In this document: positions 32,477-40,103 of the stretch, in pieces
Layout of the letters: each line of letters begins with the position of its first letter
How positions within the stretch are numbered: position 1 is the first letter of the stretch
NCBI GenBank assembly: GCA_049516395.1
Contig: JBEKTD010000008.1
Location: 1 to 64,000, forward strand
DNA: 64,000 nucleotides
Direction: 5' to 3'
From: Fen-1362 sp049516395
GTDB taxonomy: Bacteria > Planctomycetota > Phycisphaerae > Sedimentisphaerales > Anaerobacaceae
Made by a program: the position numbers and the translations under genes
Notes under the pieces: generated by a model
The model's database searches: none
What the model was told of the DNA's origin: nothing
Seen by the model: the letters and a program-made list of their open reading frames with translations, nothing else

Positions 32477-34060
32477 ATGAGAAAACAAATCGCGATAATC
32501 AGCGTTCTGACAGCTCTTATTTTAATTTCCGGATGTGATATGGCCGGCCAACAGAAAACATACTCGCCTAAGGAATCAAAGCTGCCCGCAACGGAACGAT
32601 ATATCCTTACGCCCAAGGCCTCCGACGAGCCGAGAATAAACGGCGCAAAGGTCTTCGGCGTCAGGCCCGGAAGTCCTTTCCTTTTCATCGTCCCCGCTAC
32701 AGGCCAGCGACCGATTTTCTTTGCCGCAGATAACCTCCCGACAGGACTGACAATCGACAGCGGCACCGGCTTGATAACCGGAAAGCTGACAGCACCGGGA
32801 ACATATAATGTAACACTCAAGGCACAAAACGCCCGAGGCACCGCAACAAAGGAATTCAAAATTGTCGTCGGCGACAGTATTGCCCTGACCCCCCCTATGG
32901 GCTGGAACAGCTGGAACTGCTGGGCAGCTCAGGTTTCGGATAAAAACGTCCGCGCGTCCGCAAAGGCGATGATTGACAGCGGACTCGTCAACCACGGCTG
33001 GACCTATATCAATATAGACGATACCTGGCAGGGTAAACGTGGTGGACTTTTCAATGCCCTCCAGGGAAATCAAAAATTCCCGGATATGAAGGGACTTTGT
33101 GACTATGTTCACTCGCTGGGCCTGAAAGTCGGAGTTTATTCCACACCATGGATTACTTCATACGCGGGCTACCCTGGTGGCTCAAGCGATGAGCCGAACG
33201 GCTCCTGGGTAAAATTGTCCAACTATGAAAGCAACAAACGGCTTGGCAAATACGCCTTCGACACAAACGATGCTCAGCAATATGCGCAGTGGGGTATTGA
33301 TTATCTTAAATTCGACTGGCATACACATCAGGAAAAGGAAATCGCCGCGATGGCGAATGCCCTTAAGGCAACAGGCCGTGATATTATTTATTCGCTGTCT
33401 GCTGGTATGTCCTTCGACAAAGCCGCTATATGTGCGAAATTAGCCAACTGTTGGAGAACCACGGGCGATATTCGCGACGGCTGGAGCAAAAAGCAGGTAC
33501 ACGAAACTTGGGCGTTTGGAGTTACCGATATATGGAAGGAACATCTCAAATGGGCGCCCTTCAGCGGGCCGGGCCACTGGGCAGACGCTGATATGCTCGT
33601 TGTCGGAAAGGTCGGCTGGGGATCGCCCCATCCCACGAAATTAACGCCTGATGAACAATATACACATATCTCGCTTTGGTGCCTGTGGTCAAGCCCGCTG
33701 CTCATCGGCTGCCCGCTCGACCAGCTCGACGACTTCACTAAAAACCTGCTGACAAACGATGAGGTACTCGCCCTCAACCAGGACCCGCTCGGTAAAATGG
33801 CAAAGCAAATCTACGTAGCGGGCACAACCCAAGTATTGGCCAAAGACCTTGAAGATGGCTCAAAAGCAGTAGGACTTTTCGATACAGGTGAAGAGCCGAA
33901 CGCCGTCAAAGTTACGTGGCAACAGCTCGGCGTAACCGGGAATCAGGCCGTCCGCGACCTCTGGAGACAAAAGAATATCGGCACATACAGCGATGGCTTC
34001 GAGGCAATGGTTCGGCCCCACAGCGTCATTCTCATAAAGATTACACCTGCGGGAAAATAG
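32477..34060 (+). CDS. GH27 alpha-galactosidase lipoprotein with N-terminal putative-Ig domain
   Basis: A 527-residue exported alpha-galactosidase. The signal peptide ends in the lipobox LISGC, so it is probably membrane anchored. A He_PIG-type Ig domain (about residues 65-135; 'NLPTGLTIDSGTGLITGKLT', 'PGTYNVTLKAQNARGTATKE') precedes the GH27 barrel opening 'LTPPMGWNSWNCWAAQV' and 'YINIDDTWQG'. The catalytic nucleophile is Asp280 in 'DYLKFDWH' and the acid/base candidate lies in 'RTTGDIRDGW' (about residue 331). It removes alpha-1,6-galactose side chains, as on galactomannan, fitting the GH5 and GH26 genes nearby and the adjacent galactokinase-like gene. Confidence 0.93.
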   Translation: MRKQIAIISVLTALILISGCDMAGQQKTYSPKESKLPATERYILTPKASDEPRINGAKVFGVRPGSPFLFIVPATGQRPIFFAADNLPTGLTIDSGTGLITGKLTAPGTYNVTLKAQNARGTATKEFKIVVGDSIALTPPMGWNSWNCWAAQVSDKNVRASAKAMIDSGLVNHGWTYINIDDTWQGKRGGLFNALQGNQKFPDMKGLCDYVHSLGLKVGVYSTPWITSYAGYPGGSSDEPNGSWVKLSNYESNKRLGKYAFDTNDAQQYAQWGIDYLKFDWHTHQEKEIAAMANALKATGRDIIYSLSAGMSFDKAAICAKLANCWRTTGDIRDGWSKKQVHETWAFGVTDIWKEHLKWAPFSGPGHWADADMLVVGKVGWGSPHPTKLTPDEQYTHISLWCLWSSPLLIGCPLDQLDDFTKNLLTNDEVLALNQDPLGKMAKQIYVAGTTQVLAKDLEDGSKAVGLFDTGEEPNAVKVTWQQLGVTGNQAVRDLWRQKNIGTYSDGFEAMVRPHSVILIKITPAGK

Positions 34061-34070
34061 CAGATATGAT

Positions 34071-35336
34071 TTAGTCGAGCAGGTCGGCGTAAATCCGCAC
34101 GCCATCAACAACTTTGCAGACGTGAACAGCATATTTATCAGCAAAGTCGGGTCGGCTGCGAGGATATGTGGTATCAACCGCCTTTTTGAGGGCGTTGACA
34201 TTCGCGGTCTTGACCAATGCGCCAGCCGCACCCTTGTCGCCGCCGCCTAACATTCGCTCGCCAAGACAGCCGGGAATGGTTCTGGCAATATCGCACATCG
34301 TTTCAAGTTCGGGGCCTGAGATTTTATATTCGTCGCGAAGGCCAATGCCGTCTTCGCGGAATATCCGCCCTACCGTCGCTACGTCACCTCGTTTCCAGGC
34401 GTCCAACATTTCGTAAAATCTTTGCTGGGCAGCGAAAATATATCTGAACCGGTCGCAAAGGTCCGGGTATTGGCCGGCAAACTGCGCCAATATCTTTTCA
34501 TACAAGCCGTCGGTTTTGATGTCGGCCAGACAGGAAATTTTATAGCCGGCCCTCTGGAGAATCGAAACGAATTGTTCGCACTCGGCTCTCCTGATTTTAT
34601 AAGTAGATTTTTCCAGCCCGGGGCGAACAGTGCCGGTATCCATTACGACAATCGAGAAATCGGCAGCACGTTTGCCTAAGGGGATATATTGAATCGACTG
34701 TTTTTGGGGATTGTAGTAAGTGCCGAAACCCTCGCGGGCGAAGAGTATCATAATCTGGTCCAATTTGCCGCAGGGGGAACCGATGTAATCATTTTCGACC
34801 TGCTGCGCCAAATCGACAATCTTGAGCTTATCTGCTTCCTCAATGCCATTGGCATCCAGAACAGACAGTATCAAGTTCAGGGCCAGCGACGCCGAGCGAG
34901 ACATCCCGCCGCCTGGTATATTGCCGTAGATTACCGCGTTGATTCCTCTGGTGATTTTATAGCCGGCCCGACGCAAAACAAAATCAACGCCATAAGCAAA
35001 TCGCGCCCACGTGTCGGCTGTTTGCGGCGATTTCGGCTCAGGAATTTTACCCGGCTCAAATTCAACCAAACCGTCGCCGGGGAAATTGCCGCTGTAAAGC
35101 CGCATTGAAGAATCTTCGGAGAGCTTGTATGCCATCCAGATAAAGCGGTCGGTGCCCACGCCGAAAAGCTCGGTGCCGTTGTAATCGCCGTGCTCAACGC
35201 CGAGGCAAAACCGGGATGATGTTCTTCTTATCTTACCGCTTTTTATATCGATACCGGCTTTTTTTGCCAGTTCTACGATTTTGCCGACTGCTTTTCTATC
35301 TTCCGCTGTCGGACGGATTACCGAACTTTTCGCCAT
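34071..35336 (-). CDS. Galactokinase-like GHMP kinase
   Basis: A 421-residue GHMP-superfamily sugar kinase most like galactokinase. The signature near residue 45 is 'SRFCLGVEHGDYNGTELF' (galactokinases have GRVNLIGEHTDYN). The phosphate-binding loop is 'GGGMSRSASLALNLIL' instead of G-L-S-S-S-A. The catalytic base segment is kept as 'GSPCGKLDQIM', and motif 3 is 'ERMLGGGDKGAAGALV'. Phosphorylation of galactose released by the GH27 enzyme is the obvious role, but the altered loops allow another hexose. ATG 35336 with GGAAGG upstream is preferred to a start at 35405. It is convergent with the GH27 gene, 10 nt apart. Confidence 0.8.
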   Translation of the reverse strand: MAKSSVIRPTAEDRKAVGKIVELAKKAGIDIKSGKIRRTSSRFCLGVEHGDYNGTELFGVGTDRFIWMAYKLSEDSSMRLYSGNFPGDGLVEFEPGKIPEPKSPQTADTWARFAYGVDFVLRRAGYKITRGINAVIYGNIPGGGMSRSASLALNLILSVLDANGIEEADKLKIVDLAQQVENDYIGSPCGKLDQIMILFAREGFGTYYNPQKQSIQYIPLGKRAADFSIVVMDTGTVRPGLEKSTYKIRRAECEQFVSILQRAGYKISCLADIKTDGLYEKILAQFAGQYPDLCDRFRYIFAAQQRFYEMLDAWKRGDVATVGRIFREDGIGLRDEYKISGPELETMCDIARTIPGCLGERMLGGGDKGAAGALVKTANVNALKKAVDTTYPRSRPDFADKYAVHVCKVVDGVRIYADLLD

Positions 35337-35407
35337 TTGCGCGCACCTTCCACAATTTTGACTCAAAGAAATGCAAATGATAACCTCTTGCAGCCCGCAA
35401 GGCAACC

Positions 35408-36343
35408 CTACTTCAGCTTGATAGAAATGCCTTTTTCTGTTGATTCGGTAACAAAGGTTTTCATGTCCTGCAGGACCAGATGAAGCTGTTTGCTGTCTTC
35501 AAGCAGTTGCTCGTAAAGCCGGCCGTCGTTCACTAATTTGCCAGCTGTTCCCTGACCGTCGTTTATCTTGACAAGAACACTATCGAGATTGGTCATAACA
35601 TCACCAAGTTTATCGCTGGTCGCGACAAGGGATGTGGTAAGCTGGGCGGTCCTAGCGTCGGCGTTCTGGAGCATTGTCTTGCCGGCGTCAGCGGCTTCCT
35701 TAATCTGGCGGATGGCATCGTTGGCCTCTTTGCTGGCATCTGCAAGATTGGCCAGTGCGGTTTTGATATTGGCCTTGTTATTGGCGTCGCCGATAACGTC
35801 GTTACTGTTTTTGACAAACGTGGAAATGCCTGTAATCAGCTCTTCCAGTTTTGCCTGGGTTTCCTCGGGGAAAAATTCGCTCGAAACGCCGGTCGAACCC
35901 TGGAGCAAACTGCCCTCAACAAGAACCTTTCCCTTCAAAACATCAACGGGCGGAATACGCAGGTCGATATAGCTCGAACCAAGCCCTCGCGTCATCAGCT
36001 TTGCTTCTACTATGTCAGGGATATCCTTAAAATGATTATCAATACTGACGATTACCATTGTCTGGTGATACCATTTTTTGGTGTTGAGGTCCTGGAGCAC
36101 ATTCGGCGGCTTGACATCTGTTACCGTGCCTATTTGGTAACCGCAGAATCGAACCGGTGTATCCCTCTGCACGCCCGGTGCGCTTGGGAACTGAATTTTA
36201 ACCTCGTATGACCTTATCTCACTGACCAAAATAGGCAGGTCACCGAATTTGAATATCATCCAGAAAAACGCGATGACCGCCACAATGACAAAAAGCCCGA
36301 CGACCATACTGCGTCTTCGCTGCATTGTTTCGTAATCGCTCAC
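35408..36343 (-). CDS. MlaD/MCE-family protein
   Basis: A 311-residue protein with one N-terminal membrane anchor (about residues 12-30, MVVGLFVIVAVIAFFWMIF). An MCE/MlaD domain follows ('YEVKIQFPSAPGVQRDTPVR', 'FCGYQIGTVTDVK', 'VEAKLMTRGLGSSYIDLRI'), then a long helical tail rich in Ala/Asn/Asp from about residue 165. MCE proteins form rings that ferry phospholipids between inner and outer membrane. No MlaE permease or MlaF ATPase is adjacent, so it may join a complex encoded elsewhere. Its GTG start overlaps the MerR stop (GTGA), which is evidence of coupling. Confidence 0.88.
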   Translation of the reverse strand: MSDYETMQRRRSMVVGLFVIVAVIAFFWMIFKFGDLPILVSEIRSYEVKIQFPSAPGVQRDTPVRFCGYQIGTVTDVKPPNVLQDLNTKKWYHQTMVIVSIDNHFKDIPDIVEAKLMTRGLGSSYIDLRIPPVDVLKGKVLVEGSLLQGSTGVSSEFFPEETQAKLEELITGISTFVKNSNDVIGDANNKANIKTALANLADASKEANDAIRQIKEAADAGKTMLQNADARTAQLTTSLVATSDKLGDVMTNLDSVLVKINDGQGTAGKLVNDGRLYEQLLEDSKQLHLVLQDMKTFVTESTEKGISIKLK

Positions 36344-36636
36344 CGCCCTTTTCCTTTCATATCAGTTCTGCCTTCAAGAAACAACTCACGAATGGCCCGT
36401 AAGGGATAGCCGCTTTTATTGAGCTTCTTCACAAGTTTAATACGCTCAATGGTTCGCTGGTCGAACATTCGTCTGCCGGTTTTTGTGATTTTGGTTGCTT
36501 CGAGCAATCCCATCATAATATAATACTGCAACGACTGGCGTGATACGCTCGCCTCTTTCGCTGCCTTACCTATCGAAACTAATCCGGTTTTGGGGCCCAA
36601 TGGGCAACCTCTGCTCACATAGGCATTTATCGGCAT
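36340..36636 (-). CDS. Small MerR-family transcriptional regulator
   Basis: A 98-residue regulator with a MerR winged helix: 'LVSIGKAAKEASVSRQSLQY', 'YIMMGLLEATKITKTGRRMF' and 'RTIERIKLVKKLNKSGYPLR'. It lacks the long dimerisation helix and effector domain of full MerR proteins, ending soon after 'AIRELFLEGRTD'. It may act as a short HTH adapter or pair with another subunit. It starts 22 nt after rnpA, and its stop overlaps the MlaD start, so regulation of envelope lipid transport is possible. Confidence 0.85.
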   Translation of the reverse strand: MPINAYVSRGCPLGPKTGLVSIGKAAKEASVSRQSLQYYIMMGLLEATKITKTGRRMFDQRTIERIKLVKKLNKSGYPLRAIRELFLEGRTDMKGKGR

Positions 36637-36658
36637 CAGAGGGGCTAAAGATTATAAA

Positions 36659-37057
36659 TTAACCCCCTGCCGAGGTCAGTTGGGCAGCCAATTTCAGGAA
36701 GGAATCGCGGATTTGCGCTAATTTTATCGCCCCCCACGCTGCTTTTACGTCCTTTGTTTCACGGGTTTGTTTTATCCACCGGGGCGACATTGAAACCACA
36801 AAATCAAAACCGGGGGCGATTAAGTGTTTATTTTGCCTGAAGGCCTCGCGTAACAGCCGTTTTAACCGATTGCGAACAACCGCGTTTCCGCAGGATTTGC
36901 CGATAGATATGCCCAGACGAGGATAATCGAGGCCGTTTTCGCGGGCAAACAGCAAAAGAAGCTCATCCCAAGCTTTCAATCGCTTCACCAAAACGAACCT
37001 GAACTGGCTGTTTGCAAGAAGCCGGCTGGCTTTCGGGAATGAATTTCCCTTAGTCAT
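36659..37057 (-). CDS. rnpA: Ribonuclease P protein component
   Basis: A 132-residue RNase P protein that assists the catalytic RNA in 5' processing of pre-tRNA. The conserved RNR signature is clear: 'PRLGISIGKSCGNAVVRNRL' followed by 'KRLLREAFRQNKHLI'. The N-terminus 'FPKASRLLANSQFRFVLVKR' is typical. ATG 37057 is selected by homology; no strong ribosome site precedes it, and the AGGAG upstream sits beside a TTG at 37084 that would add nine residues. Unusually, neither rpmH nor yidC is beside it; the gene lies between an esterase and a MerR gene. Confidence 0.92.
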   Translation of the reverse strand: MTKGNSFPKASRLLANSQFRFVLVKRLKAWDELLLLFARENGLDYPRLGISIGKSCGNAVVRNRLKRLLREAFRQNKHLIAPGFDFVVSMSPRWIKQTRETKDVKAAWGAIKLAQIRDSFLKLAAQLTSAGG

Positions 37058-37117
37058 TGTATCGCGGCGATAACAGCACGCCAACTCCTAAAAAGTATAT
37101 GCCACAATCCGCTCCGA

Positions 37118-38677
37118 TTAACGCTTGCCGGCGGTAATACCCGGCCAGGTATCGGTCCTGAATGGTGTCGCAGGCAGACCTTCCTTATTGTAAAGGTTGC
37201 ATACCGGATTTTTCTCCCAGGCATAACGCACTGAAACCGGCGAGGCAACTTTATCGGAACTTACAACGATTGTGTCGCCCTTAATTTTCGCGTCCGCCCA
37301 TACAAATTTCCGGTCTGCGCCGGCTATTGCGAACCCCTTCAGTGAATCACCTTTAGCCACAAGTCCGCCGCCGACATCGTCAAAAGCAAGGACGACATTA
37401 TTGCCATCAACCTTCATTGATTTGTAAATCGGGCCTGAGTAAACGATATTTTTGCCGTATGTCTTTGCCAAAGCCCACAGCGCCAGACGCTTGCCGACGT
37501 CCTGTTTGTTTTTGGGGTGAATATCCGGTTCGCCGATGTCTATCGTAACCGCCATCCCAGTATTCGGCACCGAAGAAAGAGTCATCAATTGTGCCTCTCG
37601 CAATTCGGCCCAGTCGCTCTCGACTGGCTGGGGCTCCGGTTCCATATAGTTTGCCAACTGAACAAACAGGAACGGGAAATCGCCCTGATGCCAGGCGTCC
37701 CGCCAGTTTTTAATCATCGCAGGGAACAGCGTGCGATACTGATATGCCCGCCAAGCGTTCGATTCGCCCTGATACCAAATCGCCCCGCGTATGCCATAAG
37801 GAAGAATAGGAACAATCATCCCATTATAAAGCCCCATTGGTGAGTAAGCATGCCCAGGCCCTATCGGCTCTTCCGGCCTTGGTGGCAGCGGCTTGCCTTC
37901 CGCTTTTAATTTAGGAACTATTGTGTCATACTTCTGCATATCTTCCCGATATTTCGCCTTCAATTCGGTAATATTGGCGGATGTCTCTTCGAATCTCTTC
38001 AGAATCGGCTGAAAGTTCGGGTCGTTTTCCAGATATTCTTTGCTCATCCACGACTCAACCGGCGTCCCGCCCCACGATGTGTTAATCAAACCGACCGGCA
38101 CATTATCAAGCTGCTTAGTAACCTCCCGGCCGAAGAAATATCCGACCGCTGTAAATGTCCCCGCCGTTGTCGAGCTGCATACAACCCACTTGCCGTTGCA
38201 ATTATACATAGGCGTATAAATCACTTTTCGTCCCACGAGAAATTGCCTTATCTGCGGATAGTTATTGGCCTCGGCTATTTCTTCAGCGGAGTTTTTTGCC
38301 TGCTTAACCGTAAATTCCATATTCGACTGGCCCGAACATACCCACACCTCTCCTACAAGAATATTCTTAACCGTTATGGGATTTTTACCGCTGACCGTCA
38401 TCTCATAAGGGCCTCCTGCTTTACCCGTATCAATCTTGACCATCCACTTGCCGTCCCGGTCGGCGGTTGTCTCCCATTTGCCGCTTCCCCAGTTTCCTGT
38501 AACCGTAATCACCTCATTAGCGTCCGCCCAGCCCCAAATCGGCACGGCCTTGCCCTGCTGCAAGACCATATTATCGCTTATAACCGAGGGCAGCTGAACA
38601 TCCGCCGACAAAACGCCAGCCAAAACCAATACCATAACCAGCACAACAGCGCTATACTTTTTGCAAACATAATTCAT
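37118..38677 (-). CDS. Secreted sialate O-acetylesterase-like SGNH hydrolase
   Basis: A 519-residue exported esterase with signal peptide 'YSAVVLVMVLVLAGVLSA'. The N-terminus 'LPSVISDNMVLQQGKAVPIW' and a beta domain lead into the SGNH hydrolase. The serine is in 'VCSGQSNMEF' (near residue 117), followed by 'GLINTSWGGTPVESW' and 'AIWYQGESNA'. The catalytic Asp/His lie in the region 'VTIDIGEPDIHPKNKQDVG'. In polysaccharide loci, members of this family remove O-acetyl groups from glycans such as acetylated mannan or xylan, so deacetylation before mannanase attack is inferred. AAGGAG is seven bases before the ATG, and a good promoter lies upstream. Confidence 0.9.
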   Translation of the reverse strand: MNYVCKKYSAVVLVMVLVLAGVLSADVQLPSVISDNMVLQQGKAVPIWGWADANEVITVTGNWGSGKWETTADRDGKWMVKIDTGKAGGPYEMTVSGKNPITVKNILVGEVWVCSGQSNMEFTVKQAKNSAEEIAEANNYPQIRQFLVGRKVIYTPMYNCNGKWVVCSSTTAGTFTAVGYFFGREVTKQLDNVPVGLINTSWGGTPVESWMSKEYLENDPNFQPILKRFEETSANITELKAKYREDMQKYDTIVPKLKAEGKPLPPRPEEPIGPGHAYSPMGLYNGMIVPILPYGIRGAIWYQGESNAWRAYQYRTLFPAMIKNWRDAWHQGDFPFLFVQLANYMEPEPQPVESDWAELREAQLMTLSSVPNTGMAVTIDIGEPDIHPKNKQDVGKRLALWALAKTYGKNIVYSGPIYKSMKVDGNNVVLAFDDVGGGLVAKGDSLKGFAIAGADRKFVWADAKIKGDTIVVSSDKVASPVSVRYAWEKNPVCNLYNKEGLPATPFRTDTWPGITAGKR

Positions 38678-38734
38678 CTTTCGACTCCTTACATTGTCTT
38701 TTCAACCTTAGGTTACAAGAACCAGCCAACAGGT

Positions 38735-38763
38735 ATTATAGTAGTCACTTCGGGCAAAGGCAA
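38735..38763 (-). promoter_or_regulatory. Promoter of the esterase-rnpA series
   Basis: On the minus strand TTGCCT (38758-38763), a 17-bp spacer and a perfect TATAAT (38735-38740), about 58 nt before the esterase ATG. Confidence 0.65.
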
Positions 38764-38807
38764 ATATCATCTGAATAATGAATTTGAAACGCTATGCCTT
38801 CGACATA

Positions 38808-38821
38808 TTTACATTTGTAAA
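38808..38821. promoter_or_regulatory. Operator-like dyad in the divergent mannan promoter region
   Basis: TTTACATTTGTAAA is a perfect 6-2-6 palindrome, eight bases upstream of the GH5 gene's -35 hexamer and 45 bases upstream of the divergent esterase -35. It could bind one dimeric regulator acting on both promoters. Confidence 0.5.
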
Positions 38822-38829
38822 GGGCTTCG

Positions 38830-38857
38830 TTGACATAGTCCTGCGGGATGGTAGAAT
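38830..38857 (+). promoter_or_regulatory. Promoter of the GH5-MBL-GH26 operon
   Basis: TTGACA (38830-38835), a 16-bp spacer and TAGAAT (38852-38857), 58 nt before the GH5 ATG. The -35 is an exact consensus match. Confidence 0.7.
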
Positions 38858-38915
38858 GTTGACGACTGGAACCAGATACAAAAACAGAACCGGCAAAGAA
38901 AATGGAGGTCCCTGA

Positions 38916-40043
38916 ATGAACAGACGTGACTTTCTGAAGACAGGCAGCATAATAGCAGCGGCGGCAATTTCCGGGTGCAAAAACGCCAATACGCCGGCAG
39001 AAGGAGCGAACATGGCAATAAATTCTCAGAAAACAACCCTGAAGTTTCCCCGCTATCGCGGATTTAATTTCCCCGTAGGGTTCGGCACAAAAGGACCGCA
39101 AAAAAGAAAATTCAATGAAAAGGATTTCGAGATAATAAAAGAGTGGGGCTTCGACTTTGGCCGGATACCAATATCTTACTGGAACTGGGCAGACAAAGAC
39201 GACTGGTATAATATCGATGAGAACGTGCTCAAAGAAATCGACAAGGTTGTGGAGAAGGGCAAGCAATACAAAATACATATCAATCTCAACCTGCATCGCA
39301 TACCGGGATATTGCATCAACGGGCGGGACCAGGAACCAATGGACCTTTACGAAGATACACCTGAAAAAATGCAAAAGGCGCTTGCGGCGGCGGTCTTTCA
39401 CTGGAAGATGTTCGCGAAGCGATATAAGGGCATACCAAGTACGCGGCTCAGCTTCGATTTGATTAATGAGCCGCCAACCCTGAAAGAAGAAACCCGGCAC
39501 GTTGAGGTTGTTACGGCATTAGTAAAAGGGATAAGGGAAGAAGACCCCAATCGGCTGATTGTGGCGGACGGCAAGGACGTGGGGAGATTACCTATTATGG
39601 GCATAGCGGATTTGGGTGTCGTGCAGAGCACACGCGGATATGACCCGATGAGTGTAAGTCATTATACAGCGGGCTGGGTGCCGAAAGATGCGTTTCAAAC
39701 ATTTAATGTCCCCACTTGGCCGTTGAAAGGCGACGACGGCAAGATATGGGATAAGACAGCACTGAGGGCCACTCTGATTGATACGTGGAAACCGTTGATG
39801 GCGAAGGGTGTGCCGGTGCACGTGGGGGAATGGGGATGCTTTAACAAGACGCCTCACAACGTAGCGATTAGCTGGATGACGGATTTGCTTTCGTTGTGGA
39901 AAGAGGTCGGCTGGGGATATGCTATGTGGAATTTGCGCGGGCCGTTCGGCGTGATGGACAGCGAACGCGAAGACGTGGAATATGAGGACTATAAGGGCCA
40001 CAAACTCGACCGCAAGATGCTGGAGTTGATGAAAAAATACTGA
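38916..40043 (+). CDS. Secreted GH5 glycoside hydrolase (Tat-exported)
   Basis: A 375-residue GH5 enzyme. 'NRRDFLKTG' followed by 'SIIAAAAISGC' is a twin-arginine signal with a lipobox-like cysteine, so folded export and lipid anchoring are likely. The GH5 barrel has 'FPRYRGFNFPVGFG', the acid/base Glu185 in 'FDLINEPP' and the nucleophile Glu305 in 'HVGEWGCFN'. 'HYTAGWVPKDAF' supplies a His/Tyr of the active site. Cellulase or mannanase activity cannot be told apart by eye; the GH26 and GH27 neighbours favour mannan. It is first in a rightward run with the MBL-fold and GH26 genes. Confidence 0.92.
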   Translation: MNRRDFLKTGSIIAAAAISGCKNANTPAEGANMAINSQKTTLKFPRYRGFNFPVGFGTKGPQKRKFNEKDFEIIKEWGFDFGRIPISYWNWADKDDWYNIDENVLKEIDKVVEKGKQYKIHINLNLHRIPGYCINGRDQEPMDLYEDTPEKMQKALAAAVFHWKMFAKRYKGIPSTRLSFDLINEPPTLKEETRHVEVVTALVKGIREEDPNRLIVADGKDVGRLPIMGIADLGVVQSTRGYDPMSVSHYTAGWVPKDAFQTFNVPTWPLKGDDGKIWDKTALRATLIDTWKPLMAKGVPVHVGEWGCFNKTPHNVAISWMTDLLSLWKEVGWGYAMWNLRGPFGVMDSEREDVEYEDYKGHKLDRKMLELMKKY

Positions 40044-40103
40044 CAAGCCGCCGGCGTTTAAAAAACAATAACTAAAAATCATATTAAGGCATAAACAGCG
40101 GAT

